Below, in pieces: positions 56,946-64,000 of a DNA stretch of 64,000 nucleotides (position 1 is its first letter; every line of letters begins with the position of its first letter). The stretch spans positions 496,001 to 560,000 of the forward strand of contig NZ_MTSZ01000002.1 in NCBI RefSeq assembly GCF_002118315.1. Direction: 5' to 3'. The notes below the pieces were generated by a model. It saw nothing but the letters and a program-made list of their open reading frames with translations, was not told the origin of the DNA and ran no database searches. The position numbers and the translations under genes were made by a program. The stretch comes from Kiloniella majae (GTDB taxonomy: Bacteria > Pseudomonadota > Alphaproteobacteria > Kiloniellales > Kiloniellaceae).

Positions 56946-57887
56946 TTAAAGGCTCTTTAACAGGTTTTCTATTTCTTCAGGCGTCCCAGCGTTCGCAGAA
57001 GTAAGATCCCGATCAATACGACGATTGAGACCGCTTAGTACTTTTCCTGCCCCCAGTTCGACCAACTGCTCAACTTCATTTGCACGCATGTAAAGTACGG
57101 ACTCACGCCAACGAACAATACCCGTTACCTGTTGAACCAAGTAATCACGAATCGTTTCTGGATCCATAACCATGTCCGCAGAAACATTACAAACAACCGG
57201 TACAGATGGAGCACGAAGAGTGACAGCAGCCAAAGCTTCGGCCATAGCATCCGCAGCAGGCGCCATTAGTGAACAATGGAATGGGGCAGATACAGGTAGC
57301 AATACAGCACGTTTCGCGCCTTTGGATTTAGCAATTTCCAAAGAGCGTTCAACCGCAGCTTTGTGACCACTAACAACAACCTGTCCCGGTGCATTATCAT
57401 TCGCAGCAGAACAAACGTCACCCTGTGCGGCTTCTTCTGCAACAGCTTGTGCGTCTTCAAAATCAAGCCCAAGAAGCGCTGCCATTGCACCTTCCCCGAC
57501 AGGAACGGCTTGTTGCATTGACTGACCACGCAGTTTCAGCAAGCGCGCGGCATCAGCCAGCTCAACAGTGCCAACCGCCGTCAGGGCTGAATACTCACCA
57601 AGAGAGTGTCCAGCGACAAAAGAGGCATGATCACTCAGGGATAAATTGCCCTCGTTCTGCAACACCCGAACAACAGCAGTACTCACAGCCATCAAAGCAG
57701 GTTGCGCATTTTCAGTAAGCGTGAGTTCGTCAATCGGCCCTTCAAACATCAGCGTTGATAACTTCTGCCCAAGAGCCTCATCAACTTCTTCAAAAACTTC
57801 GCGAGCTACAGAAAAAGCTTCCGCGAGTTCTTTTCCCATACCAACGGCCTGTGATCCCTGTCCGGGAAAAACAAATGCACGCTTCAT
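56946..57887 (-). CDS. fabD: Malonyl-CoA:ACP transacylase
   Basis: FabD moves the malonyl group from CoA to ACP. The 313-aa protein starts MKRAFVFPGQGSQAVGMGK at 57887, set by an AAGGAG ribosome-binding site directly upstream; a frame extending 50 codons further is ignored. The active serine is in VAGHSLGEYSAL near residues 91-102, and the later histidine is in SAPFHCSLM. It heads the fabD-fabG-acpP-fabF-mltG series on the minus strand and is divergent from the rpsF operon. Confidence 0.96.
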   Translation of the reverse strand: MKRAFVFPGQGSQAVGMGKELAEAFSVAREVFEEVDEALGQKLSTLMFEGPIDELTLTENAQPALMAVSTAVVRVLQNEGNLSLSDHASFVAGHSLGEYSALTAVGTVELADAARLLKLRGQSMQQAVPVGEGAMAALLGLDFEDAQAVAEEAAQGDVCSAANDNAPGQVVVSGHKAAVERSLEIAKSKGAKRAVLLPVSAPFHCSLMAPAADAMAEALAAVTLRAPSVPVVCNVSADMVMDPETIRDYLVQQVTGIVRWRESVLYMRANEVEQLVELGAGKVLSGLNRRIDRDLTSANAGTPEEIENLLKSL

Positions 57888-58139
57888 TATAAACTCCTTA
57901 TTAAACGCGCTGATGTTGTCGTGTAACGCGCTTGTATTACAATTTTCATTACCCGCTTTTGCTCTACCAATAATGAACAAACAACATTCAGAGTATTGTG
58001 TTGCCCCAGAAATAGCCTTCCAGAGATGATTATGCAACGCTCGGCATACCTAATTATTCTCCGAGTTAAAAACACAGCACACTGTCATCAACACAATCTT
58101 TTAATTTCAACAGGTTATGCATGCAACACACTATAGAGC

Positions 58140-58167
58140 TTGACCCCCGCAACAAGATCGCTATATT
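58140..58167 (+). promoter_or_regulatory. Sigma-70-type promoter for the rpsF operon
   Basis: TTGACC and TATATT are separated by 16 bases. The predicted start near 58174 leaves a leader of about 106 bases before rpsF. It is the best promoter match in the window. Confidence 0.7.
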
Positions 58168-58173
58168 CCGCAC

Positions 58174-58279
58174 GTTAATCCGCACTAAATCAACTCCTTG
58201 CTGGTGACCTCTAGCGGAAAAAAGGACACCAGCTCCGGGTAAAGGTTTTCCTCTACCCACAAAGCCGTGAGGAGTAACT
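58174..58279 (+). promoter_or_regulatory. Structured leader of the rpsF-rpsR-rplI mRNA
   Basis: Two stems can form. CTGGTG (58201-58206) pairs with CACCAG (58227-58232), and GGGTAAAGG (58237-58245) pairs with CCTCTACCC (58250-58258) around a TTTT loop with one mismatch. A GCCG segment and the ribosome-binding site follow. In many bacteria an S6:S18 complex binds a structured rpsF leader to repress its own operon, so this is a candidate; its exact match to that motif was not established. The rest of the 392-bp gap from fabD (57888) is promoter region with no gene seen. Confidence 0.5.
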
Positions 58280-58747
58280 ATGGCTTTTTATGAATGTGTA
58301 TATATCGCACGTCAGGACATCTCGTCCTCGCAGGTCGATGCACTCACTGAGCAGTTTACTGCTATTATCACCGAAAATGGTGGTTCTGTTGCTAAGACCG
58401 AATACTGGGGTCTTCGTAACATGGCCTATCGCGTTAAGAAAAATCGCAAAGGTCATTACGTTCTTCTCAACATCGATGCTCCTTCTGCAGCGGTCCAGGA
58501 AATGGAACGCGTTATGCGCTTGAACGACGATGTTCTTCGTACACTAACTATCAAAGTTGACGTACTTGAAGAAGAGCCTTCTGTAGTCATGCAAAACCGT
58601 GGCAGCCGTGATGAGCGCGGTGGTCGTGGTGGTCGTGGTGGTCGTGATGACCGCGGCGGTGATCGTGGTGGCCGCGGTGGTGATCGTGGTGGTCGTCCTC
58701 CTCGTGAGGGTGGCGATCGTGCCCCTCGTGAAGCAACAGCTAGCTAA
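58280..58747 (+). CDS. rpsF: Ribosomal protein bS6 with RGG-type tail
   Basis: S6 pairs with S18 on the central domain of the small subunit. Residues 1-95 are a normal S6 ([16 protein letters not shown], and [21 protein letters not shown] near 47-67). After about residue 108 a tail of some 45 residues is built of RGG, DRGG and DDRGG repeats and ends in APREATAS. E. coli S6 instead carries glutamates at the end. RGG repeats bind RNA in other proteins, so the tail may touch rRNA or mRNA. A GAGGAG sequence precedes the ATG. It leads rpsR and rplI. Confidence 0.97.
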   Translation: MAFYECVYIARQDISSSQVDALTEQFTAIITENGGSVAKTEYWGLRNMAYRVKKNRKGHYVLLNIDAPSAAVQEMERVMRLNDDVLRTLTIKVDVLEEEPSVVMQNRGSRDERGGRGGRGGRDDRGGDRGGRGGDRGGRPPREGGDRAPREATAS

Positions 58748-58759
58748 GGAAGAGAAACC

Positions 58760-59017
58760 ATGGCCGTTCAAATCGTTAGCCAGGGCGTTGGTTCACGTCG
58801 CCCGTTTAACCGTCGCCGTAAAAGCTGCCCGTTCGTTGGCGCAAATGCACCAAAGATCGACTACAAAGACACACGTCTTCTGCAGCGTTTCATCTCAGAG
58901 CGCGGTAAAATTGTACCAAGTCGTATAACCGCAGTATCAGCAAAAAAACAGCGCGAGCTTGCAAAAGCTATCAAACGTGCTCGCTTCCTTGCTCTATTGC
59001 CATACTTGATCGGGTAA
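58760..59017 (+). CDS. rpsR: Ribosomal protein bS18
   Basis: S18 binds S6 in the small-subunit platform. The 85-aa protein contains [10 protein letters not shown] near residues 18-27 and ends [19 protein letters not shown] ribosome-binding site lies in the 12-bp gap after rpsF. It is a standard member of the operon. Confidence 0.98.
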   Translation: MAVQIVSQGVGSRRPFNRRRKSCPFVGANAPKIDYKDTRLLQRFISERGKIVPSRITAVSAKKQRELAKAIKRARFLALLPYLIG

Positions 59018-59032
59018 GAAGGAGATTTTATC

Positions 59033-59599
59033 ATGCAAGTCGTCCTTCTAGAACGCATCGAAAAACTTGGTCAGATGGGTGATGTTGTCACCGTGAAACC
59101 TGGTTATGCTCGTAACTTCCTGCTTCCAAAGCAGAAAGCTATGCGTGCAACAAAATCAAATCTTGAACACTTCGAAAACCAGCGTGCTCAGCTGGAAGCA
59201 GACAACCTCAAGCGCCGCGATGAAGCCCAACAGGTTTCTGGTAAGCTTGAAGGTCTGACTGTTTCTCTGATTCGTCAGGCTGGTGATTCCGGGCAGCTTT
59301 ACGGTTCTGTAAACACTCGTGATATCGCTGAAGCAGTTACTGAAGCTGGCATTACTGTTGCCCGCGCTCAGGTTGTTCTCGACAAAGTTATCAAAACTCT
59401 TGGCCTGCACGACGTTAAAGTTGTTCTGCACCCAGAAGTTTCCGTTAACATTGTTGTTAACACTGCACGTTCTGCTGAAGAAGCTGAGCTACAGCTTAGC
59501 TCTGGCGGTGCTGTTTCCAATGAGGAAGCTGCTGAAGAGCGTGAAGCTGTTGCAGAAGCAGTTGAAGAAGAAATCACAGAAGAAGAAACAGAAGCATAA
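59033..59599 (+). CDS. rplI: Ribosomal protein bL9
   Basis: L9 binds 23S rRNA and stretches along the ribosome surface, helping to maintain the reading frame. The 188-aa protein starts [17 protein letters not shown], with [10 protein letters not shown] near residues 24-33, a central helix, and a C-terminal domain. A very acidic extension of about 35 residues (mostly E and A) ends the protein and makes it longer than the roughly 150-aa E. coli form. It is the last gene before a strong terminator. Confidence 0.97.
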   Translation: MQVVLLERIEKLGQMGDVVTVKPGYARNFLLPKQKAMRATKSNLEHFENQRAQLEADNLKRRDEAQQVSGKLEGLTVSLIRQAGDSGQLYGSVNTRDIAEAVTEAGITVARAQVVLDKVIKTLGLHDVKVVLHPEVSVNIVVNTARSAEEAELQLSSGGAVSNEEAAEEREAVAEAVEEEITEEETEA

Positions 59600-59628
59600 G
59601 TCTTCTTTTTATACTTCTGAGTATCATG

Positions 59629-59655
59629 AAACGGCACCTTTCGAGGTGCCGTTTT
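59629..59655 (+). terminator. Intrinsic terminator of rpsF-rpsR-rplI
   Basis: AAACGGCACCT pairs with AGGTGCCGTTT around a TTCG tetraloop and is followed by Ts, 30 bp after rplI. Confidence 0.92.
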
Positions 59656-59783
59656 CATTTCCAACCTGTACTTCTCGTCCCTAAAGGGCTACATTCCTCT
59701 GCGCTCTTTTTTTGCCCTAAAACGGGTAAAAGAAACAGATATAATCAGGCGTTTGTTGGTACTAATTTTCTAGATTCGAGGCC

Positions 59784-61310
59784 ATGGAAGATCACGCGAT
59801 TCCTCCCTTTGATGTTTCAGACATCCCCTTTGATGATGGACAAGAACTCCGCTCTCCCCCTCATAACTACGAGGTAGAGCAAGCTCTGTTAGGAGCTGTT
59901 CTGTCAAACAACAAGGCCTTTGAAAGGATCTCGGATTTTCTTCTTCCCGTCCACTTTGCAGATCCGGCCCATGCCGAGATTTATCACGCCTGCAAAACAC
60001 TGATTGAACGGGGACAACTGGCAAACGCAACAACACTAAAGAACTTTTTTGCCAGCAACGGCAATCTGGAAGAACTTGGTGGTACCAGCTATCTGGCTGA
60101 ACTTCAGAGCAATGTTGTTACGATCATCAATGCGTCTGAATACGGCAAGATTATTCACGATCTCTATATCCGCAGAGAGCTCATTGACCTAGGCGAAGAA
60201 GTCGTTAATCACGCCCACACGCACGAACTCGAACTTTCTGCGACTCAACAAATCGAAGGTGCAGAACAAAAGCTGTACCGTCTTGCTGAAGAAGGCCAGA
60301 CTGAAGGCGGGTTCACATCTTTTGCTGATGCCCTTGCCGTTTCAATGAACTACATTGATGTCGCCATGAAACAGGGCGACGGTATTTCCGGCGTTTCAAG
60401 TGGTCTGCGCGATGTAGATAAACTTCTCGGTGGTTTCCATCATTCAGATTTAATTATCCTTGCCGCCCGTCCGTCCATGGGTAAAACGGCCTTTGTGACA
60501 AACATCGCTTTTAATATAGCCCAAGCAACCAAGCCCGGACACAACGCCGAAGGGGATGAAGTCGACATTCCCATGTCTGTTGCTTTCTTCTCTCTGGAGA
60601 TGTCAGCGGATCAGCTCGCAAGCAGGATTTTGTCTTCTGCGGCAGAAACGCCATCGCATTTGATGCGTAAAGGTGAACTAACAGAAGATCAATTCGAACA
60701 TGTGTTTCAAATAAGCCGCGCCCTTTCAAACTACAAACTCTTTATTGATGACACACCGAACCTGACAATTCCGGGGCTTCGAAATCGTGTCAGACGCCTT
60801 AAAAGGCAGCACGGGCTGGATATTATTATTGTCGATTACCTGCAATTGATGTCCGGTGCACCTGGCGGGAAAAGCGACAGCCGTGTTCAAGAGGTTTCAG
60901 AAATTTCCCGTGGCCTGAAAGGAATTGCGAAAGAGATGAATGTACCCGTTATCGCACTTTCGCAGCTTTCCCGTCAGACAGAACAACGGGAAGATAAACG
61001 CCCTCAGCTTTCGGATCTACGCGAATCCGGTTCAATCGAGCAGGATGCCGACGTTGTGGTTTTCCTCTATCGTGACGAATACTACATCGCCCGTGAAAAG
61101 CCTGGGCAAGGCGCAGATGATTCGACCGATAGATTCCATGAGAAACTTGCCAATCACGAAGCTCGCCTGGATGCAGCCCGCAACAAAGCGGAAATGATTG
61201 TCGGAAAACAACGTCACGGTCCAATCGGTTCTGTTGAACTCCACTTTAACGGCGAGTTTACAAAGTTCTCAGACTTGGCAGAAGAAGATCAATTACCAGA
61301 AAGTTATTAG
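59784..61310 (+). CDS. dnaB: Replicative DNA helicase
   Basis: DnaB unwinds the replication fork as a hexamer. The 508-aa protein has the N-terminal primase-interaction domain (HNYEVEQALLGAVLSNN near residues 27-43), Walker A in ARPSMGKTAFV near 229-239, Walker B in IIIVDYLQLMSG near 347-358, and SQLSRQTEQR near 393-402. A short acidic insertion (AEGDEVDIPMS) lies after Walker A. It begins 129 bp after the rplI terminator, so it has its own promoter. Confidence 0.97.
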   Translation: MEDHAIPPFDVSDIPFDDGQELRSPPHNYEVEQALLGAVLSNNKAFERISDFLLPVHFADPAHAEIYHACKTLIERGQLANATTLKNFFASNGNLEELGGTSYLAELQSNVVTIINASEYGKIIHDLYIRRELIDLGEEVVNHAHTHELELSATQQIEGAEQKLYRLAEEGQTEGGFTSFADALAVSMNYIDVAMKQGDGISGVSSGLRDVDKLLGGFHHSDLIILAARPSMGKTAFVTNIAFNIAQATKPGHNAEGDEVDIPMSVAFFSLEMSADQLASRILSSAAETPSHLMRKGELTEDQFEHVFQISRALSNYKLFIDDTPNLTIPGLRNRVRRLKRQHGLDIIIVDYLQLMSGAPGGKSDSRVQEVSEISRGLKGIAKEMNVPVIALSQLSRQTEQREDKRPQLSDLRESGSIEQDADVVVFLYRDEYYIAREKPGQGADDSTDRFHEKLANHEARLDAARNKAEMIVGKQRHGPIGSVELHFNGEFTKFSDLAEEDQLPESY

Positions 61311-61580
61311 TCAATCAGATAAGGCAAATAACCCAATGCTTTGCCGCAACCTTGATTGACGCAAAAGGTCACGTTGGTTATTGTGCCTAACCGAAAGATG
61401 ATGGGTGTTTCGAGCTTTACAGGGCAAAGTATGGAACTAACGTTATCTCATCGAAATAAAATGGATAGATCCTTAGGGGGAAGGAAAACTCTGTTCTGGC
61501 CATCAACGCCTGAGCGAACTGATTTTCATTACATCTCATTCGATCATTCCCCAAAACAACGCGTATAAACGGTAAACTGC

Positions 61581-62354
61581 ATGCCTATTTTACAACCTCT
61601 TGGTAATCTTACTCTACGTTTTCTAGAGATTATTGGGCGTCTTTCCGTTTTTGCTGGCACAGCAATATCACATTGCTTTCGCCCTCCTTTCTATCCGAAA
61701 CTCATTCTAAAACAAATGATCGAGGTCGGGTATTACTCACTGCCTGTTGTTGGTTTGACTGCAATTTTTACCGGCATGGTGCTCGCGTTACAAAGTTACA
61801 CGGGCTTCGCCCGCTTTTCTGCTGAAAGCGCCATTCCCAATGTTGTTATCGTTTCCATCACCCGTGAACTTGGACCTGTATTGGCTGGCCTGATGGTAGC
61901 TGGTCGTGTTGGCGCCGCCATGGCCGCCGAAATCGGTACAATGCGGGTGACGGAACAAATTGATGCTCTCTACACCTTAGCAACAAACCCTTTTAAATAC
62001 CTTATTGCCCCTCGTGTGATTGCTGGCGTTCTAACACTCCCCCTTCTCGTACTGGTGGCAGATACGATTGGTGTTTTCGGGGGGTATCTGGTTTCCGTAC
62101 ACAAGCTTGGCTTTAACCCTGCGACCTATATCAAGAATACTCTCGATTTCATGGAGAATCTCGATGTGATCTCTGGCTTGGTTAAGGCGGCTGTCTTTGG
62201 TTTCCTGATCACTTTGATGGGCTGTTACCACGGCTTCCATTCAAGAGGTGGCGCACAAGGTGTTGGCGCAGCGACAACAAACGCAGTTGTATCCGCTTCT
62301 ATTCTTATTCTCATCTCCAATTACATCATCACTGAGTTGTTTTTCTCAATATGA
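61581..62354 (+). CDS. mlaE: MlaE-family lipid transport permease
   Basis: This is the permease of an Mla-type ABC transporter that keeps outer-membrane lipid asymmetry. The 257-aa protein has about five transmembrane segments, the conserved EVGYYSLPVVGLTAIFTG near residues 48-65, and the cytoplasmic helix REL-GPVLAGLMVAGRVGAAM near 94-113. It overlaps mlaF by 4 bases. The substrate-binding MlaD gene, usually next to these, is absent here. A dnaB-to-mlaE gap of 270 bp contains only a weak ORF judged non-coding. Confidence 0.9.
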   Translation: MPILQPLGNLTLRFLEIIGRLSVFAGTAISHCFRPPFYPKLILKQMIEVGYYSLPVVGLTAIFTGMVLALQSYTGFARFSAESAIPNVVIVSITRELGPVLAGLMVAGRVGAAMAAEIGTMRVTEQIDALYTLATNPFKYLIAPRVIAGVLTLPLLVLVADTIGVFGGYLVSVHKLGFNPATYIKNTLDFMENLDVISGLVKAAVFGFLITLMGCYHGFHSRGGAQGVGAATTNAVVSASILILISNYIITELFFSI

Positions 62355-63163
62355 GTAATAGAACCAACACAGCAGGCAAAGACATAAGAATAAAGATCAG
62401 AGGCCTGACCAAAGCCTTTGGCCCCAAAGTTATTCTGAATGATTTGGATCTGGATGTTTACGCTGGCGAATCTCTCGTTGTTATCGGTGGCTCAGGAACG
62501 GGGAAATCAGTTTTATTGAAATGTATGCTCGGTCTTTTACGGCCTGATGCAGGCAGTATAGAGATAAACGGACAAGAAATTGTCGGCCTTGGCAGCGACG
62601 ATATGGAACAGGTACGCCGAAAATTTGGTATGCTTTTCCAATACGCCGCCTTGTTTGATTCTCTTTCAATTCTCGATAATGTTGCTTTCGGCCTAACACA
62701 GGCTCACGGTGTTCCTAAAAAGGAAGCGCACCGTATTGCGCTTGAAAAACTCTCTGCTGTTGGGCTGGGCGAACGTTTCGCCTCGAAATTCCCTGCCGAA
62801 TTATCGGGCGGCATGAAAAAGAGAGTTGGCCTTGCCCGCGCTATTGCAACAACACCAGAGACCCTTTTCTTTGATGAGCCGACAACGGGTCTTGATCCTG
62901 TCATGGGCGATGTGATTGACCAGTTAATTGTAAAATCGGTGAAAGAGCTTGGCGCAACAGGCCTGACAATTACTCACGACATGGATTCAGCCAAACGGAT
63001 TTCTGATCGAATAGCCATGCTCTATGATGGGAAAATCACATGGGTCGGCCCCACAAATGAGCTGGAAAAAACAGATAACCCTTATGTACACCAGTTTATC
63101 AATGGGCTGCTGGATGGTCCGATAAAAATCAGCTTTGCAAATAGTGATCGTGCAGCAGGTTGA
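62351..63163 (+). CDS. mlaF: MlaF-family ABC ATP-binding protein
   Basis: This is the ATPase partner of MlaE. The 270-aa protein has Walker A GGSGTGKSVLLK near residues 47-58, the ABC signature ELSGGMKKRVGLARA near 149-163, and Walker B LFFDEPTTGLDP near 172-183. GGMKKR rather than GGQ-x-QR is usual for this subfamily. It is translationally coupled to mlaE through ATGA. The radA start follows 68 bp later. Confidence 0.93.
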   Translation: MSNRTNTAGKDIRIKIRGLTKAFGPKVILNDLDLDVYAGESLVVIGGSGTGKSVLLKCMLGLLRPDAGSIEINGQEIVGLGSDDMEQVRRKFGMLFQYAALFDSLSILDNVAFGLTQAHGVPKKEAHRIALEKLSAVGLGERFASKFPAELSGGMKKRVGLARAIATTPETLFFDEPTTGLDPVMGDVIDQLIVKSVKELGATGLTITHDMDSAKRISDRIAMLYDGKITWVGPTNELEKTDNPYVHQFINGLLDGPIKISFANSDRAAG

Positions 63164-63231
63164 TACTGTTTCAAGTCTGACAGGACTGAGTTAGATTACC
63201 TCAATAACGCTATAATTCAGGAGATTCCCTT

Positions 63232-64000
63232 TTGGCACGCCCCGTAATTCGTTATGTCTGTCAGTCCTGCGGTGCTGACTATGCTAAATGGTCAGGAAAG
63301 TGCGATTCCTGCGGTGAGTGGAACTCCATTACAGAAGAAGCTGGATCGTCCTCCCCTGTCCCCGGAGGGCTTGGCAAAAAAAATGTCCGTAAAGGCAAAC
63401 AAATTGAGTTTGTAAGCCTTGAAGGAACGAGTAAACCTGTTCCTAGAATGGTGAGTAAAAATCTGGAATTTGATCGCGTTTGTGGCGGCGGATTAGTCCC
63501 TGGCTCTGCGGTTTTAATCGGTGGAGATCCGGGAATCGGTAAATCCACGCTTCTAACCCAGATATTGGCTGCGCTAACAACAAACGCCAGTGTTAAGTGT
63601 GTCTATATTTCTGGTGAAGAAGCCATCGATCAAGTCCGGTTACGCGCCCGACGTCTTGGATTAAAAGGCGATGACTTTTTACTCGCCTCGGCAACTTCGG
63701 TACGTGATATCGCCACAACTCTTGACGAACACGATGCTCCACAAGTTGTTGTCATTGACTCTATACAGACAATGTTTGTCGACAGCCTGGATTCTGCCCC
63801 AGGCACAGTGTCACAGGTTCGTGCTTCAGCTCAGGAACTGATCCAACTTGCCAAGGCCAGAGGCTTTAGCGTCTTACTTGTAGGGCACGTTACAAAAGAA
63901 GGTGTCATAGCTGGGCCAAAAGTTCTGGAACACATGGTTGATACAGTTCTGACCTTCGAGGGTGAGCGCGGACATCACTTTAGAATCTTACGAGCCGTAA
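63232..64000 (+). CDS. radA: DNA repair protein RadA, 3' end outside window
   Basis: RadA is a RecA-like helicase that extends recombination intermediates. The start is TTG at 63232, eight bases after AGGAG (63219-63223), and no ATG fits. The visible 256 codons hold a four-cysteine zinc finger (VCQSCGADYAKWSGKCDSCG near residues 9-28), Walker A GGDPGIGKSTLL near 99-110, and Walker B VVVIDSIQT near 173-181. The RadA-specific KNRFG motif, expected later, has not been reached. It lies between mlaF and the window edge. Confidence 0.93.
   Translation, partial: MARPVIRYVCQSCGADYAKWSGKCDSCGEWNSITEEAGSSSPVPGGLGKKNVRKGKQIEFVSLEGTSKPVPRMVSKNLEFDRVCGGGLVPGSAVLIGGDPGIGKSTLLTQILAALTTNASVKCVYISGEEAIDQVRLRARRLGLKGDDFLLASATSVRDIATTLDEHDAPQVVVIDSIQTMFVDSLDSAPGTVSQVRASAQELIQLAKARGFSVLLVGHVTKEGVIAGPKVLEHMVDTVLTFEGERGHHFRILRAV

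Noticed and set aside
57888-58037. 50-codon N-terminal extension of fabD
   Set aside because: A strong AAGGAG site lies directly before the inner ATG, and FabD proteins begin with the residues found there.
58599-58928. Long valine-rich ORF in another frame of rpsF and rpsR
   Set aside because: It is the frame shadow of the GGT/CGT repeats of the S6 tail. The product is low-complexity and overlaps two certain ribosomal genes.
61356-61568. 70-codon ORF between dnaB and mlaE
   Set aside because: It has no ribosome-binding site, no recognisable domain and an ordinary random composition. It is more likely leader or promoter sequence.
1-64000. tRNA genes, CRISPR arrays, insertion sequences, prophage or integrative elements
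   Set aside because: No cloverleaf-like GGTTCGA arms, spaced direct repeats, transposase or integrase genes, or terminal repeats were noticed while reading. A dedicated scan was not possible.

Overview
The window reads as a chromosomal, housekeeping-dominated stretch of an alphaproteobacterium, probably a moderate-to-low-GC, marine-type member of the old Rhodospirillales (a guess from gene order and protein style, not a phylogeny). The support is: divK next to pleD, an HdaA-type DnaA regulator, an EipB/DUF1849 envelope protein, a DinB with an N-terminal cysteine module, a tiny alphaproteobacterial aa3 oxidase subunit IV, and the order plsY-dprA-topA-rnr-rpmG. No tRNA, rRNA, CRISPR array, prophage or insertion sequence was seen. 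Coding density is high, and most gaps hold terminators or divergent promoters.

Layout. 1-660: 3'-truncated membrane-anchored protein of unknown function. 0.8-10 kb: pyrB-pyrC-plsY-dprA-topA-rnr on the + strand (pyrimidine synthesis, phospholipid entry, DNA processing, RNA decay). 10-18.3 kb: a lipoprotein S41 protease, L33, the divK-pleD pair, DinB, EipB, a second diguanylate cyclase and a small lipoprotein. 18.4-31 kb: aspS, rnd, an M23 peptidase, ppk, sixA-like phosphatase, hdaA, an AI-2E-type permease, a DUF2066 protein and purMN. 31-40.5 kb is the most accessory part: zinc alcohol dehydrogenase, 40-residue CoxIV, class V aminotransferase, ndk, ABC-F ATPase, periplasmic solute-binding protein, Tat-exported isochorismatase-like hydrolase, divergent AraC regulator and a universal stress protein behind an FNR-type site. 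40.5-50.4 kb: holC and pepA, then lptF-lptG-lptD-surA-pdxA-rsmA (outer-membrane assembly coupled to B6 and ribosome maturation). 50.4-57.9 kb, mostly - strand: gmk, yicC, infA, mltG, fabF, acpP, fabG, fabD, with one + strand SDR gene. 58-64 kb: rpsF-rpsR-rplI, dnaB, mlaE-mlaF and a 3'-truncated radA.

Themes. Envelope building recurs (PlsY, LptFGD, SurA, MltG, Fab genes, MlaEF, EipB, M23 and S41 proteases), as do c-di-GMP and cell-cycle control (DivK, PleD, second GGDEF, HdaA). No wholly new multi-gene system is evident. The most notable points are: purM apparently begins at an AUA codon behind a perfect Shine-Dalgarno sequence, downstream of a long inverted repeat; a perfect FNR/FixK box precedes the universal stress gene; a perfect 40-bp palindrome overlaps the end of holC; PyrC lacks the first metal-binding histidine; and the rpsF transcript has a structured leader behind a clear promoter.
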